A stretch of 64,000 nucleotides of DNA from Paenibacillus sp. CF384 (GTDB taxonomy: Bacteria; Bacillota; Bacilli; Paenibacillales; Paenibacillaceae): assembly GCF_900106745.1 (NCBI RefSeq), contig NZ_FNNV01000001.1, positions 930,001 to 994,000 on the forward strand, in the 5' to 3' direction. Each line of letters starts with the position of its first letter. Position 1 is the stretch's first letter. The notes below the pieces were generated by a model. It was not told the origin of the DNA. It worked only from the letters and a program-made list of their open reading frames with translations, and ran no database searches. This document shows positions 18,832-29,019 of this stretch, piece by piece. The translations under genes were made by a program, and so were the position numbers.

Positions 18832-19380
18832 TTAGCCTATTTCTTCCACAATGATATTCCGGTTTGTAAACACGCAAATATCTGCGGCAATCTCAAGTGC
18901 GGATTTAACCATGTCCTTAGCTTCGAGCTGAGGCGCATGCTGATAGAGAGCACGTGCTGCCGCAAGCGCGAAGCTGCCGCCCGAACCTATTGCTAAGATG
19001 CCATCATCCGGTTCAATAATCTCTCCACCGCCTGAAATGAGCAGTAAACCAGTCGCATCCATAACGATCATCATGGCTTCGAGTTTGCGCAGCACCCGAT
19101 CTGAGCGCCAATCCTTCGCAAGCTCAACAGCGGCCCTTTGTAAATTGCCGTGATGCTCCTCTAACTTACCTTCGAACTTCTCAAAGAGTGCAATCGCGTC
19201 AGCAACCGATCCGGCAAAACCAGCAATGACTTGCCCACGATATAAACGACGAACCTTCTTCGCATGGTGTTTCATGACCATACTATTGCCAAACGTCACT
19301 TGCCCGTCGCCTGCAATAGCACCTTTCCCATTATGCCGAACCGCACAGATCGTCGTCGCATGAAATTGCATTTCCATCAT
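18832..19380 (-). CDS. hslV: HslV (ClpQ), peptidase subunit of the HslVU protease
   Basis: The 182-residue protein matches the N-terminal nucleophile hydrolase family: [19 protein letters not shown] near the start, then FAGSVADA and [15 protein letters not shown] short propeptide-like extension, MMEMQFHA, precedes the Thr9-Thr10 pair that aligns with the catalytic Thr of E. coli HslV. B. subtilis ClpQ instead exposes a Ser after Met1, which is absent here. An AGGAGG site precedes the first of two adjacent ATGs, so the start may be one codon later. Confidence 0.96.
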   Translation of the reverse strand: MMEMQFHATTICAVRHNGKGAIAGDGQVTFGNSMVMKHHAKKVRRLYRGQVIAGFAGSVADAIALFEKFEGKLEEHHGNLQRAAVELAKDWRSDRVLRKLEAMMIVMDATGLLLISGGGEIIEPDDGILAIGSGGSFALAAARALYQHAPQLEAKDMVKSALEIAADICVFTNRNIIVEEIG

Positions 19381-19539
19381 TAATAGCCTCCTAAAAGTCT
19401 CGCATAGGCGAAACTGCTTCGTAAGGATCGGATTAAGTTTCGCGAAGAAAATAATCTTTCAGATAACGATAACAATACTACTTCGTTAGAATAGCCCGAG
19501 TTTTGCAAAAACTCTTAATAGAAGGGAGCATATATATGC

Positions 19540-19588
19540 AAAAAGGAAGCAGCGGCCGAGGAATCGAACGAAGCCGCTGCTCTTTTGC
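19540..19588 (-). terminator. Rho-independent terminator after trmFO
   Basis: A 9-bp stem AGCAGCGGC / GCCGCTGCT (19548-19556 and 19573-19581) with a 16-base loop is followed on the minus strand by TTCCTTTTTGC. It ends the dprA-topA-trmFO unit. The reverse strand reads CTTTT after the stem, so weak bidirectional action is possible. Confidence 0.75.
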
Positions 19589-19605
19589 CTGTTCTGGTTG
19601 TATGG

Positions 19606-20985
19606 TTACTCTGTGACTGTTTCTGCTTCTACTTGGGCAGGTTCTTCAGCCGGATAGCCAAGGTGTTCATGTTTAAAGCGAGCAAGCTGTTCTAACGCGC
19701 GATTGGCGATCGCGTCGTTCTTATCTCTCTTGCTGCGCATCCGCTTCTCAAGCGGCGGGAATAAGCCAAAATTCGCATTCATCGGCTGGAAATGCTTGAA
19801 GTCCGCCGTTGTAATGTATTGCGCCATACTGCCAAGCGTAGTATCAGCAGGGAAGACAAGCGGTTCTAAGCCGCGCGCCAATCGGCCTGCATTCAATCCT
19901 GCGATCAAACCTGAAGCAGCGGATTCAACATAACCTTCAACACCGGTCATTTGTCCGGCAAAGAATAAATTATCGCGACTGTTTGTTTGGTAGGTAGAAC
20001 GAAGCAGCCTCGGTGAATTGATAAATGTATTGCGGTGCATAACGCCGAAACGTACAAATTCCGCATTCTCCAATCCAGGAATCAGAGATAGCACCCGCTT
20101 CTGCTCACCCCATTTGAGATGAGTTTGGAATCCAACCAAATTGTACAGAGTGCCCGCTGCGTTATCTTGACGAAGCTGAACGACGGCGTGAGGCAGCTTG
20201 CCTGTGTGCGGGTTAACCAGACCAACAGGCTTCATTGGGCCGAACAGCACCGTTTGCTTGCCGCGGCTAGCCATCACTTCAATGGGCATACAACCCTCGA
20301 AATATTGCTCTTTCTCAAATTCCTTCACTTCAGCGGTCTCCGCCGTTGTAAGAGCTTCATGGAACCGTTCAAACTCTTCTTCTGTCATGGGACAGTTGAG
20401 ATATGCCGCTTCTCCCTTATCATATCGCGAAGCAAGGTAGACCTTCGACATGTCAATGGAATCCTTCTCCACGATTGGAGCTGCGGCATCATAGAAATAG
20501 AAATATTCTTGACCTAACAGCTCTTGAATTTGGGCGGATAGACGGGGAGCCGTCAGAGGTCCGGTAGCAATCAAAACAATACCGTCCTTCGGAATTTCCG
20601 TCATCTCTTCCGTCCGAACATCAATCAGAGGATGTTCTTTCAAGATTCTCGTGACATCGCCAGAGAAGCCGTCACGGTCAACGGCAAGCGCACCGCCGGC
20701 AGGGACCGCGTTACGATCCGCACAATCGAGGATCAGAGAGTTCATTCTGCGCATCTCTTCTTTAAGTACACCGACTGCGTTAAAAAGACCGTTTGCACGC
20801 AAGCTGTTGCTGCATACCAGCTCAGCAAAGTTATTCGTATGGTGAGCCGGCGTCTTGGTCGCCGGTCTCATCTCGTAAAGCGTAACAGGCACTCCTTGCG
20901 AAGCGATTTGCCAAGCAGCCTCGCTGCCTGCAAGACCTGCGCCGATGACTGTTACATGTTGTAATTCTGACAATGAACTTACCAT
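19606..20985 (-). CDS. trmFO: TrmFO, folate/FAD-dependent tRNA m5U54 methyltransferase
   Basis: The product, about 459 residues from 20985, has an N-terminal FAD-binding Rossmann motif ([12 protein letters not shown]), the family segment [17 protein letters not shown], and the C-terminal [19 protein letters not shown]. It makes ribothymidine 54 in tRNA with methylene-tetrahydrofolate. I chose the ATG at 20985, just after the topA stop; a TTG at 20973 is better placed relative to AAGGATGG. An acidic, Glu-rich tail ends the protein. The usual Bacillales neighbour codV (xerC) is missing before hslV. Confidence 0.95.
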   Translation of the reverse strand: MVSSLSELQHVTVIGAGLAGSEAAWQIASQGVPVTLYEMRPATKTPAHHTNNFAELVCSNSLRANGLFNAVGVLKEEMRRMNSLILDCADRNAVPAGGALAVDRDGFSGDVTRILKEHPLIDVRTEEMTEIPKDGIVLIATGPLTAPRLSAQIQELLGQEYFYFYDAAAPIVEKDSIDMSKVYLASRYDKGEAAYLNCPMTEEEFERFHEALTTAETAEVKEFEKEQYFEGCMPIEVMASRGKQTVLFGPMKPVGLVNPHTGKLPHAVVQLRQDNAAGTLYNLVGFQTHLKWGEQKRVLSLIPGLENAEFVRFGVMHRNTFINSPRLLRSTYQTNSRDNLFFAGQMTGVEGYVESAASGLIAGLNAGRLARGLEPLVFPADTTLGSMAQYITTADFKHFQPMNANFGLFPPLEKRMRSKRDKNDAIANRALEQLARFKHEHLGYPAEEPAQVEAETVTE

Positions 20986-20995
20986 CCTTTCAATC

Positions 20996-23098
20996 TTAAC
21001 CTTCAGCCGGTTCTTGCTCCTCAGGTACTTCTTCATTATATTCACACTGCGTGCAGGCTAGCTTCGCGCCGCTGCGATTCCGCTTCTCTACCATTAAGCT
21101 GTTGCATTGCGGACATGGCTTAGTAGTCGGTTTATCCCATGACACGTAGTCACAGCCAGGATATTGATCACAGCCGTAGAAGTAACGTCCCTTCTTACTG
21201 CGGCGCTCAATAATTTTCCCTTCCGCACATTTCGGACAAGGAACACCGATGTCTTTGACAATCGGCTTCGTATTGCGGCAATCCGGGAATCCGGAGCAAG
21301 CCAGGAACTTGCCGAATCGGCCCATTTTAAATACCAGATGACGACCGCACTTCTCGCAAATCTCATCGGATATTTCATCCTGAAGCTCAACTTCCTTCAT
21401 CTCGTCCTCAGCAACTTCAAGCCGCTTCTCAAACGAAGTATAGAAATTAGCCAGTACCTTTACCCAGTCTTCTTTCCCGTCTTCCACATGGTCAAGGTCA
21501 TCTTCCATATGCGCTGTAAACTCGGCGTCCAGAATTTCCGGGAAAAACTCTTCCATCATTTGAATGACCAGATCGCCTAGTTCCGTCGGAATGAATTTCT
21601 TCTCTTCGATGGCAACATAGCCCCGCTTCTGGATCGTTTCGAGCGTTGGTGCATACGTACTTGGACGCCCAATGCCCACTTCCTCCATCATCCGCACGAG
21701 ACGTGCTTCTGAATATCGAGGCGGCGGCTGAGTAAAATGCTGCTTCTGGTCGATGGATTCCGTGCCGACAACATTTCCTGCCGACAGAGGCGGAAGGAAT
21801 TTCTCCTCGTCCGTCGTACCGTCATCGTTGCCTTCGACATAGATCTTCATAAAACCATGGAACTTCACTTTGGAACCCACTGCCCGGAACACCGCTCCAT
21901 TACCGACATTAAAGTCGACTGTCATCGTATCCAGTACGGCTGAAGACATTTGGCTGGCTACAAAACGCTCCCAAATAAGCTTATACAACCTGAATTGATC
22001 ACGACTACAGAATTCTTTCATCGAATCCGGATCACGCATGACGGAAGTTGGACGAATCGCTTCATGCGCATCTTGGGCATTGCTGTTCTTCTTCACATAA
22101 ACACGAGGCTGCTCTGGTGCGAAAGCTGCTCCGTATTTCTCTTCTATATAAGCTTTCGCTTCCTCTTGAGCGATCGTCGAGATCCGAGTGGAATCCGTTC
22201 TCATATAAGTGATGAGACCGACTGTCCCTTCCTTTCCGAGGTCAACCCCTTCATAAAGCTGTTGGGCGACTGACATTGTCTTGGACGCACGGAAACCAAG
22301 CTTACGCGCTGCTTCCTGCTGAAGCGAGCTTGTAATAAACGGAGCCGCAGGGTTACGCAGACGCTCTTTCTCTTTCACTTCACTGACCGTGAACGCGGAA
22401 GAGCCCATGGCCTGCAGCACCTCTTGAACATCCGCTTCGTTGCCAAGGTCCCGCTTGCCGCCATTAAGCGAATGATACTTCGCTTCGAAGGTGGTGGAGC
22501 CTTGTTTCAATTGAGCGGTAATCGACCAATACTCCTCGGGAACAAAAGCATCAATCTCATTCTCGCGATCAATAATGAGCTTCACGGCAACAGATTGCAC
22601 CCGTCCCGCAGACAGCCCCTTCTTTACTTTCTTCCACAGCAGCGGGCTGATCTTATAGCCCACAAGACGGTCTAGTATCCGCCTTGCCTGCTGCGCGTTA
22701 ACAAGATCCATATTGATCGGTCTTGGTGTTTTGAAAGCATCCTTCACGGCCTGCTTCGTAATCTCATTAAATACGACTCGGCAGGAGTCGCTCTCGTCTA
22801 TCTCGAGATAGTGTGCCAAATGCCACGCAATCGCTTCACCCTCGCGATCAGGGTCAGCTGCGAGATAGACTTTTTTCACTTTTTTGGAGGCGTCTTTTAA
22901 TTCTTTCAGGACGCTCCCTTTTCCACGAATGGTTATATATTTGGGGTTAAAATCATTCTCGACCTCTACACCGATCTGGCTCTTCGGCAAATCTCGGATA
23001 TGACCCATCGATGCTTTAACGATGAATTTGCTTCCTAGATATTTACCGATTGTTTTCGCCTTTGCCGGTGACTCGACGATGACAAGTGAATCTGCCAT
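20996..23098 (-). CDS. topA: TopA, DNA topoisomerase I
   Basis: This 700-residue type IA topoisomerase begins with the Toprim domain ([18 protein letters not shown]; acidic DPDREGEA), has the catalytic tyrosine in [10 protein letters not shown] (about residue 300), and ends with three Cys4 zinc ribbons (CEKC, CPKC and CPQC each followed by a CxxxxxC-type pair). It relaxes negative supercoils. It follows dprA by 26 bases and precedes trmFO. Confidence 0.98.
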   Translation of the reverse strand: MADSLVIVESPAKAKTIGKYLGSKFIVKASMGHIRDLPKSQIGVEVENDFNPKYITIRGKGSVLKELKDASKKVKKVYLAADPDREGEAIAWHLAHYLEIDESDSCRVVFNEITKQAVKDAFKTPRPINMDLVNAQQARRILDRLVGYKISPLLWKKVKKGLSAGRVQSVAVKLIIDRENEIDAFVPEEYWSITAQLKQGSTTFEAKYHSLNGGKRDLGNEADVQEVLQAMGSSAFTVSEVKEKERLRNPAAPFITSSLQQEAARKLGFRASKTMSVAQQLYEGVDLGKEGTVGLITYMRTDSTRISTIAQEEAKAYIEEKYGAAFAPEQPRVYVKKNSNAQDAHEAIRPTSVMRDPDSMKEFCSRDQFRLYKLIWERFVASQMSSAVLDTMTVDFNVGNGAVFRAVGSKVKFHGFMKIYVEGNDDGTTDEEKFLPPLSAGNVVGTESIDQKQHFTQPPPRYSEARLVRMMEEVGIGRPSTYAPTLETIQKRGYVAIEEKKFIPTELGDLVIQMMEEFFPEILDAEFTAHMEDDLDHVEDGKEDWVKVLANFYTSFEKRLEVAEDEMKEVELQDEISDEICEKCGRHLVFKMGRFGKFLACSGFPDCRNTKPIVKDIGVPCPKCAEGKIIERRSKKGRYFYGCDQYPGCDYVSWDKPTTKPCPQCNSLMVEKRNRSGAKLACTQCEYNEEVPEEQEPAEG

Positions 23099-23124
23099 TG
23101 ATGCGCCCTCCTCTCCAATGCATG

Positions 23125-24240
23125 CTACATTACACTATATATGGAACCTGGATGCTGTTCAATCTTCCGTTTTATACATAAATTTATCAGAACTGAATGC
23201 AAAAGTCCAAAAGGAAAGGATGAGAGCTCATGCAGACGGTCGATAGATAGCGGACCATCCTGTAAGAATTGAAGTAAAACAGCTTCATTCTCATCCAAAT
23301 GCACGACTTGCAATTCAGACTTCAAACCTACTTGTGCGTTCGATATTCCCGGTTGCTGGAGCAATCCCTCGTACTCCTCCATAATATCCTGGTCTGATGT
23401 GATGAGCTTTGCCCCTTGACGAATCAATCCGTTTGTCCCTGCGCTCTTCGGGGAAGAGATCGGGCCCGGAACGGCAAATACGTCCCGCGACATGTCGAGT
23501 GCTTGGTCTGCTGTTATCAATGACCCGCTTCGCTCTGCAGCTTCTACTACAACAGTGCCTAGTGATAATCCGGCTATGATGCGATTCCGCAGCGGAAACA
23601 AACCGGGATGAAAAGGTGTGCCCGGTGCGACCTCCGAAATAACGACGCCTTTTCTCACAATTTGCTCGTAGAGCCCACGGTTCTCTGTGGGATATATACG
23701 ATCCACCGGAGTGCCTAATACGGCAACCGTGCTTCCAAAGGCCTCCAGTGCGCCTTCATGGGCCAGTGTATCTATTCCCTTCGCCATTCCGCTAACAACT
23801 GTCATTCCTCGCTCAGAGAGCCTCCTAGCTAGGTCTGAAGCTGTTTTGCGGCCATATGCTGTCGGCCCTCTCGTTCCTACAATGGCAATTGCATGTCGGT
23901 TTAGCAGCTCGACTCGCCCCATTGCGTATATGATCCAAGGAGGCTGAGGGGTTTCTCGCAGTAAATGAGGATAGGATTCATCAAAACGCGTTATCCATTG
24001 AATGCCGAGCTTCGACATTCGTTCCTGTCGTTCTTCCACCTTAACCGTTGAGAACGCATGTGAAATCGCTTTTGCCTGATCCGGCTTTAACCCGACTGAT
24101 GAAACCCACGCTTCAGGCGAAAATCGTTCATATAACCGCCATTGACCATATTCTACAGCTTTGCGTATCGAATGCCACCCAATGCCGGGCGTTTCATGTA
24201 GAGTAAGCAGAAGTTCTCTCTCTTGAATGTATTCCTTCAT
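23125..24240 (-). CDS. dprA: DprA/Smf, DNA-processing protein of natural transformation
   Basis: The 371-residue protein has an N-terminal helix-hairpin-like region (about 10-70). The DprA Rossmann core follows with [29 protein letters not shown] and the phosphate-binding [13 protein letters not shown]-terminal winged-helix-like segment (about 305-370) ends it. DprA binds incoming single-stranded DNA and loads RecA. It heads the dprA-topA-trmFO unit; comM lies close by on the other side of sucCD. Confidence 0.96.
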   Translation of the reverse strand: MKEYIQERELLLTLHETPGIGWHSIRKAVEYGQWRLYERFSPEAWVSSVGLKPDQAKAISHAFSTVKVEERQERMSKLGIQWITRFDESYPHLLRETPQPPWIIYAMGRVELLNRHAIAIVGTRGPTAYGRKTASDLARRLSERGMTVVSGMAKGIDTLAHEGALEAFGSTVAVLGTPVDRIYPTENRGLYEQIVRKGVVISEVAPGTPFHPGLFPLRNRIIAGLSLGTVVVEAAERSGSLITADQALDMSRDVFAVPGPISSPKSAGTNGLIRQGAKLITSDQDIMEEYEGLLQQPGISNAQVGLKSELQVVHLDENEAVLLQFLQDGPLSIDRLHELSSFPFGLLHSVLINLCIKRKIEQHPGSIYSVM

Positions 24241-24275
24241 TAATAATGCACCGTCCCTTCAAGGTGACGGCCTGC

Positions 24276-24303
24276 ATTCTACCTTATTGTGACCGTGCAG
24301 CAA
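24276..24303 (-). promoter_or_regulatory. Putative sigma-A promoter of dprA
   Basis: Minus-strand TTGCTG (24303-24298), 16 bases, TAGAAT (24281-24276). It lies between the sucD terminator and dprA, where a new promoter is needed. Confidence 0.4.
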
Positions 24304-24333
24304 GGAGAATGCAAGCCAAGTGGTCAGAATAAT

Positions 24334-24390
24334 GAAAAAAAGCAACCCTCCGAATGCCCATATAGGGCAAATCGAAAGGTTGCTTACCTT
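24334..24390 (-). terminator. Rho-independent terminator after sucD
   Basis: On the minus strand AGCAACCT pairs with GGGTTGCT across a 25-base loop and is followed by a seven-T run. It lies 28 bases after the sucD stop and separates sucCD from dprA. Confidence 0.8.
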
Positions 24391-24417
24391 TTAATTGAAG
24401 CTATGGTGTTGCAGCTG

Positions 24418-25347
24418 TTAGTGCGTTTTGCACTTGTCCAGCATGCCGCGCTCTTCCAGAACACTTACAAGGGTAGAACCCATTTCGGAAGGCGTAGGAG
24501 CTACGCGAATGCCGCATTTCTCAAGCGTTGCGATTTTCTCGGCTGCCGTTCCTTTACCGCCGGAAATAATCGCACCTGCATGTCCCATCCGTTTGCCCGG
24601 AGGTGCAGTAGCGCCGCCGATGAAGCCGACAACCGGTTTCTTCATGTTTGCTTTAACCCACTCTGCCGCTTCTTCTTCAGCAGAGCCGCCGATTTCACCA
24701 ATCATGATAACAGCGTAAGTATCCGGATCTTCATTGAACATATTCAGGATGTCAATGAATTCGGAGCCTTTAACAGGGTCGCCGCCGATACCTACTGCGG
24801 AGGATTGACCGATTCCGCGAGTAGTCAGCTGATGTACAGCCTCGTAAGTGAGCGTTCCGCTGCGGGAAACGACGCCTACATGGCCTTTTGTATGAATGTA
24901 GCCCGGCATGATGCCGATCTTGCATTCACCCGGCGTAATAACGCCTGGGCAGTTCGGTCCGATCAGGCGCGTTTTGCGGCCTTCCATGTACCGTGTTACT
25001 TTAATCATGTCGATAACCGGAATACCTTCTGTAATACAGATAACCAGGTCTAGCTCCGCATCTACAGCTTCCAGAATGGAATCTGCTGCGAATGCAGGCG
25101 GAACATAGATAACGGACGCAGTAGCGCCTGTTTTGGCAACTGCATCTGCAACTGTATTGAATACAGGAAGCGAGACTACCGTTCCGTTTTCTAGTGTAAT
25201 GTCAACATTGCTTCCGCCTTTGCCCGGCGTAACTCCGCCAACCATTTGGGTACCGTATTCCAGGGCGCCCTTCGCATGAAACAACCCTGTGGCACCAGTA
25301 ATACCCTGGGTAATGACTTTTGTGTTTTTGCCTACCAAAATGCTCAT
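24418..25347 (-). CDS. sucD: SucD, succinyl-CoA ligase alpha subunit
   Basis: The 309-residue protein has the CoA-binding N-terminal domain ([20 protein letters not shown]) and the phosphohistidine loop [14 protein letters not shown] (about 245-258). It forms the catalytic dimer with SucC, interconverting succinyl-CoA and succinate with nucleotide phosphorylation in the citric acid cycle. It follows sucC by 57 bases. Confidence 0.97.
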   Translation of the reverse strand: MSILVGKNTKVITQGITGATGLFHAKGALEYGTQMVGGVTPGKGGSNVDITLENGTVVSLPVFNTVADAVAKTGATASVIYVPPAFAADSILEAVDAELDLVICITEGIPVIDMIKVTRYMEGRKTRLIGPNCPGVITPGECKIGIMPGYIHTKGHVGVVSRSGTLTYEAVHQLTTRGIGQSSAVGIGGDPVKGSEFIDILNMFNEDPDTYAVIMIGEIGGSAEEEAAEWVKANMKKPVVGFIGGATAPPGKRMGHAGAIISGGKGTAAEKIATLEKCGIRVAPTPSEMGSTLVSVLEERGMLDKCKTH

Positions 25348-25404
25348 CGAAACTCACATCCCCTAAATGAATTCGTATGCCGCGTAAAGTGCGACAATTA
25401 AGTC

Positions 25405-26565
25405 TTACTTTACTAGCGCGACGATTTTTTGTGCACCGTCGGCCATAGAGTCTGCAGCCACGATGTTTAGTCCGGATTCGTTCAACATTTTCTTGCCCAG
25501 TTCAACGTTAGTGCCTTCCAAACGAACGACAAGCGGACGGTCAAGACCGAGCTCTTTAGCCGCTGAAATAACACCGTCTGCGATAATATCGCATTTCATG
25601 ATACCGCCGAAAATGTTAACGAAAATGCCCTTCACCTTCTCGTCGGAGAGGATGATCTTGAACGCTTCCGTAACTTTCTCTTTGGTCGCACCGCCCCCTA
25701 CGTCCAGGAAGTTAGCAGGGTCGCCGCCGTAGTACTTAATAATATCCATTGTCGCCATTGCAAGACCTGCGCCGTTAACCATACAGCCGATGTTGCCATC
25801 GAGTGCGATGTAGCTCAGATCGAACTTGGACGCTTGAATTTCCTTCTCATCCTCTTCATCCAAATCACGAAGCTCTAAGATGTCTTTATGACGGTACAAG
25901 GCATTGGAATCGAAGTTCAGTTTGGCGTCAAGCGCCATAACGTTGCCGTCGCCTGTTACGACGAGCGGGTTGATCTCTGCGATCGAGCAGTCTTTCTCTA
26001 CGAAAGCCGCATACAGAGACAGCATGAATTTAGCCGCTTTGCCGACCAATTCGTTAGGGATGTTGATGGAGTATGCCAGCTTGCGCGCTTGGAATACTTG
26101 AAGACCGACAGCAGGGTCGATAACTTCTTTGAAAATCTTCTCCGGCGAGTGCTCAGCAACTTCCTCGATCTCCGTGCCGCCCTCTTCGGATGCCATCATG
26201 ACGATCCGTCCAGTTACGCGGTCAACAACAAGACCGATGTAATACTCTTTCTTGATGTCGCAGCCTTGCTCGATAAGCAGGCGCTTTACTTCTTTACCTT
26301 CAGGACCCGTTTGGTGGGTTACGAGAACTTTGCCCAGAATTTGGCTGGCATAAGTGCGAACCTCATCCAAATTTTTGGCAACTTTAACGCCGCCCGCTTT
26401 ACCGCGGCCGCCTGCATGAATTTGCGCTTTTACAACGACAACCGGTGTGCCCAGCGCTTCCGCTGCTGCCACCGCTTCATCGACAGAGAACGCCACTTTA
26501 CCTTCCGGTACGGCAACCCCATACTGCTTAAGCAGTTGTTTACCCTGATACTCATGGATATTCAT
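25405..26565 (-). CDS. sucC: SucC, succinyl-CoA ligase beta subunit
   Basis: The 386-residue protein starts [17 protein letters not shown], has the ATP-grasp fold ([18 protein letters not shown]) and the C-terminal ligase domain ([17 protein letters not shown]). It supplies the nucleotide-binding subunit of succinyl-CoA ligase. An AGGAGGAT site precedes the ATG. It is the first gene of sucCD. Confidence 0.98.
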   Translation of the reverse strand: MNIHEYQGKQLLKQYGVAVPEGKVAFSVDEAVAAAEALGTPVVVVKAQIHAGGRGKAGGVKVAKNLDEVRTYASQILGKVLVTHQTGPEGKEVKRLLIEQGCDIKKEYYIGLVVDRVTGRIVMMASEEGGTEIEEVAEHSPEKIFKEVIDPAVGLQVFQARKLAYSINIPNELVGKAAKFMLSLYAAFVEKDCSIAEINPLVVTGDGNVMALDAKLNFDSNALYRHKDILELRDLDEEDEKEIQASKFDLSYIALDGNIGCMVNGAGLAMATMDIIKYYGGDPANFLDVGGGATKEKVTEAFKIILSDEKVKGIFVNIFGGIMKCDIIADGVISAAKELGLDRPLVVRLEGTNVELGKKMLNESGLNIVAADSMADGAQKIVALVK

Positions 26566-26622
26566 TGACGAAAATCCTCCTATCCGCAGTCAAATCCTAC
26601 GTATGTACACAAAACCATAAGT

Positions 26623-26631
26623 ATTGTAACA
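26623..26631 (-). promoter_or_regulatory. Extended -10 promoter of sucCD
   Basis: The minus strand reads TGTTACAAT, an extended -10 element (TGn plus TACAAT), about 60 bases before the sucC start. The matching -35 region (near 26646-26651) is poor, as extended -10 promoters allow. The nested hairpin at 26656-26763 abuts its upstream side. Confidence 0.55.
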
Positions 26632-26655
26632 CGTTTCGTCATGTGTTTCCTATTT

Positions 26656-26763
26656 TTTTAGCCTGAAATGCCATCTTTTTTGATATTAGTTTCATCTCAT
26701 ATCAATCTCATTTCGATATGGAATAGATGAAATGCACTCATTTTTGAGATGCAAAGGCTAAAA
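26656..26763. repeat. 108-bp nested inverted repeat (long imperfect hairpin) between sucC and dinB
   Basis: Three nested stems are visible. The outer is TTTTAGCCT (26656-26664) with AGGCTAAAA (26755-26763). The middle is CATCT (26672-26676) with AGATG (26747-26751). The inner is TTTCATCT plus CATATC (26690-26703) with GATATG and AGATGAAA (26715-26720 and 26725-26732), broken by a 4-base bulge, with an 11-base loop. No T-run follows either side, so it does not look like a terminator. It could be a small structured RNA, a palindromic mobile remnant, or an operator region for either flanking promoter. Confidence 0.8.
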
Positions 26764-26804
26764 TAAGGATTACCTGACTAGTATTACCTAAGTTTAACTA
26801 ATTA

Positions 26805-26833
26805 TTGACACCAAACATACGTTCTAGTATCCT
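26805..26833 (+). promoter_or_regulatory. Sigma-A promoter of the dinB-like gene
   Basis: TTGACA (26805-26810), 17 bases, TATCCT (26828-26833), about 30 bases before the dinB-like start. Confidence 0.75.
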
Positions 26834-26863
26834 GTGAATAAGCATTATTTAGGAGGTCATTGA

Positions 26864-27331
26864 TTGAATACTTTTACCGGACTATTGTCAACCTTCCAAT
26901 CCCTAATTCCATTTGCGGCCTCTCTTCGTTCACTGTCAGATGAGATGTGGAGCGCTCCGCTTAAGACTGATAAATGGTCTACCCGCTCCGTGATCGGTCA
27001 TATCATGCTGTGGGATCGACACTTTCTGCAAGAGGCGATTATGCCAATTGTCGAAGGCAGACCGCTGACACTTCGTCACTCGGATTACGATACATTTAAT
27101 CGCCATGCTGCTGCATATGCAGATTCGATCAGTAAAGAGCAGCTGCTCTCAGAATGCATGTCCGTCCGAGAAGAACTATGGAGACTTCTGACGGCCCTCT
27201 CTGAAGAGAAGAGAGAATGGAATTACACCGATGGAGACGGCAATCCCTTTACGATTCACCATTATCTAGATGACTTTGTTGCACATGATCGGCATCATCT
27301 GGATGAGATCGATCGGTTTATCGGGGCATAA
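26864..27331 (+). CDS. DinB-like four-helix bundle protein, putative metal-dependent thiol transferase
   Basis: The 155-residue protein has the DinB/YfiT pattern: a first histidine in VIGHIMLWDRHF (about 45) and a pair in VAHDRHHLDEIDRF (about 138-152), the usual metal triad of this superfamily. Members use thiol cofactors such as bacillithiol for detoxification, but the substrate here is unknown. The start is TTG at 26864 with AGGAGG 7 bases before it. It has its own promoter and stands on the opposite strand from its neighbours, interrupting the conserved ylqH-sucC junction. Confidence 0.85.
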   Translation: MNTFTGLLSTFQSLIPFAASLRSLSDEMWSAPLKTDKWSTRSVIGHIMLWDRHFLQEAIMPIVEGRPLTLRHSDYDTFNRHAAAYADSISKEQLLSECMSVREELWRLLTALSEEKREWNYTDGDGNPFTIHHYLDDFVAHDRHHLDEIDRFIGA

Positions 27332-27341
27332 TTCGACCTCG

Positions 27342-27371
27342 TTGACAGTTGATTTGCAGCTGAGCTATGAT
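27342..27371 (+). promoter_or_regulatory. Sigma-A promoter of comM
   Basis: TTGACA (27342-27347), 18 bases, TATGAT (27366-27371), just after the dinB-like stop. Transcription would begin near 27378, giving a leader of about 70 bases that contains the hairpin at 27411-27439. Confidence 0.7.
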
Positions 27372-27410
27372 TTCAATAGAGCAATTATTGCATACGGACC
27401 TGTGAGGAAG

Positions 27411-27445
27411 CACCTTCATCCGACTATATGGTGGAGGTGTTTTTT
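27411..27445 (+). terminator. Terminator-like hairpin whose 3-prime arm is the comM ribosome-binding site
   Basis: CACCTTCATC (27411-27420) pairs over 10 bp, with two G-U pairs, to GGTGGAGGTG (27430-27439); the loop is 9 bases and six T residues follow at once (27440-27445). The GGAGGTG in the 3-prime arm is the Shine-Dalgarno site for the ATG at 27449. The structure could stop transcription, hide the ribosome-binding site, or end the dinB-like transcript. Confidence 0.7.
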
Positions 27446-27448
27446 GTT

Positions 27449-29008
27449 ATGTATACTCAAATTTGCAGCGGAAGCGTTTATGGCGTGGAAGGTAAATCAA
27501 TCGCCGTAGAAGTCGATATTTCTAATGGTCTTCCCCAAGTCAACGTGGTTGGCCTTCCCGATCCGGCAGTTAGGGAATCCATTGAACGCGTTCGAGCAGC
27601 AGTCAAGAATTGCGGGTTCACATTTCCGATGGAACGAATTACGGTCAACCTTGCGCCTGCAGACCTTCGCAAAGAAGGCACTGCATTTGATTTGGCTATT
27701 GCCGTAGGCGTTCTAACCTCAAGCGGACAGTTGAAGAGCAAGTGGTTTGAACAGGTATTAGTTCTGGGGGAACTGGCGCTAAACGGCGAGCTTCGGGGAA
27801 TTCCCGGGGTTCTTGCCATGGTTGAGCAGGCTCGACTTAGCGGCATCAGGAATGTGCTTCTGCCGAAGGCGAACGCTGCAGAAGCCGCATGTATAGAGGG
27901 CATGCAGCTGTTTGCCGTTTCTCATTTGCGCGAGTTAGGCGAAGCGAATGCGGATGAACGCTCTTGGGAGCAGCTTCGATACGATAGCGCTGCGGAGCAC
28001 GACTCTGCACCGGGTTCAAGAGATTATGGGGCTGCCTTTGGGGACTATGGGGATGTGCTGGGCCAGCATCATGCGAAGCGAGCTTTGCTCATCTCGGCCA
28101 TCGGGAAACACAATGTCCTTCTATCGGGCCCTCCCGGAACAGGTAAGACCATGCTCGCGAGAAGGTTACCGGGTATTATGCCTCCGCTAGGCGAAGAAGA
28201 AGCGTTGCAGGTTACGAAGATTTATAGTGCTGCCGGTAAGCTGCCAGGGGGCATTCCTACATTAATGAGAGAACGTCCCTTTCGCAGCCCTCATCACACC
28301 ATCTCAGCAGCCGGTTTGATTGGAGGCGGGTCTATTCCTAGACCGGGCGAAGTTACACTTGCCCATCGAGGGCTGTTGTTTCTGGACGAACTCCCTGAAT
28401 TTTCACGCGCTTCATTGGAAGTGCTTAGGCAGCCGCTCGAGGATCGGGAAGTAACGATAGCCAGATCACGTGCTGTATTCCGATTTCCGGCCTCCTTTCT
28501 TCTTGCCGCCTCAATGAATCCGTGCCCATGCGGCTACTACGGACATGAGACTGACGAACACCGCTGCGTATGCAGCGAGTTAGTGCTCGCACGATACCGT
28601 GCGAAGATTTCCGGCCCGCTTCTGGACCGTATTGATATGCATATTGAAGTACCAAGGCCACCGACGACCGAGGGTCTGACAAGCGGGATGACATCTGCTC
28701 AAATGAGAGCTATTGTGCTTGCGGCAGTTGAGCGGCAACAGGCTCGAACAGCAGGCAGCCTTACCGGTCGTTCGATTACCGAATTGGCCGGTGTGTCGCT
28801 TCGTAAGGCCGTACATTTAACACGAGAAGCTGAACAACTGCTACGTGTAGCTTTTGATACGCTTGGCGTCAGCTTACGTGCGCATGACCGGATACTCAAG
28901 CTTTCACGAACGATTGCTGACTTGGAGTCAAGCGATCTCGTCGATAGCCAGCATGTCGCTGAGGCGATCGGTTATCGCAGTCTGGATCGAAAGCTTCATG
29001 CTTTGTAA
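27449..29008 (+). CDS. comM: ComM/YifB family AAA+ ATPase (Mg-chelatase-like)
   Basis: From ATG 27449 the product has 519 residues and starts MYTQICSGSVYGVEGKSIAV, as family members do. It has an N-terminal Lon-protease-like domain (about 1-170), Walker A GPPGTGKTMLARRLPG (about 218-233), the Walker B region LLFLDELPEF, a cysteine cluster (CPCGYYGHETDEHRC, then C) and a C-terminal lid. Gammaproteobacterial ComM is a branch-migration helicase in transformation; Firmicute members are mostly untested. It lies near dprA, with sucCD between. A nearer upstream in-frame ATG at 27428 lies in the hairpin loop and has no ribosome-binding site. Confidence 0.93.
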   Translation: MYTQICSGSVYGVEGKSIAVEVDISNGLPQVNVVGLPDPAVRESIERVRAAVKNCGFTFPMERITVNLAPADLRKEGTAFDLAIAVGVLTSSGQLKSKWFEQVLVLGELALNGELRGIPGVLAMVEQARLSGIRNVLLPKANAAEAACIEGMQLFAVSHLRELGEANADERSWEQLRYDSAAEHDSAPGSRDYGAAFGDYGDVLGQHHAKRALLISAIGKHNVLLSGPPGTGKTMLARRLPGIMPPLGEEEALQVTKIYSAAGKLPGGIPTLMRERPFRSPHHTISAAGLIGGGSIPRPGEVTLAHRGLLFLDELPEFSRASLEVLRQPLEDREVTIARSRAVFRFPASFLLAASMNPCPCGYYGHETDEHRCVCSELVLARYRAKISGPLLDRIDMHIEVPRPPTTEGLTSGMTSAQMRAIVLAAVERQQARTAGSLTGRSITELAGVSLRKAVHLTREAEQLLRVAFDTLGVSLRAHDRILKLSRTIADLESSDLVDSQHVAEAIGYRSLDRKLHAL

Positions 29009-29019
29009 GTATATATACA

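Noticed and set aside
19536..19610. A 24-codon plus-strand frame with GAAGGGAG before its ATG
   Set aside because: It lies on top of the trmFO terminator hairpin and is Ser, Arg and Cys-rich; the ribosome-binding site is probably accidental.
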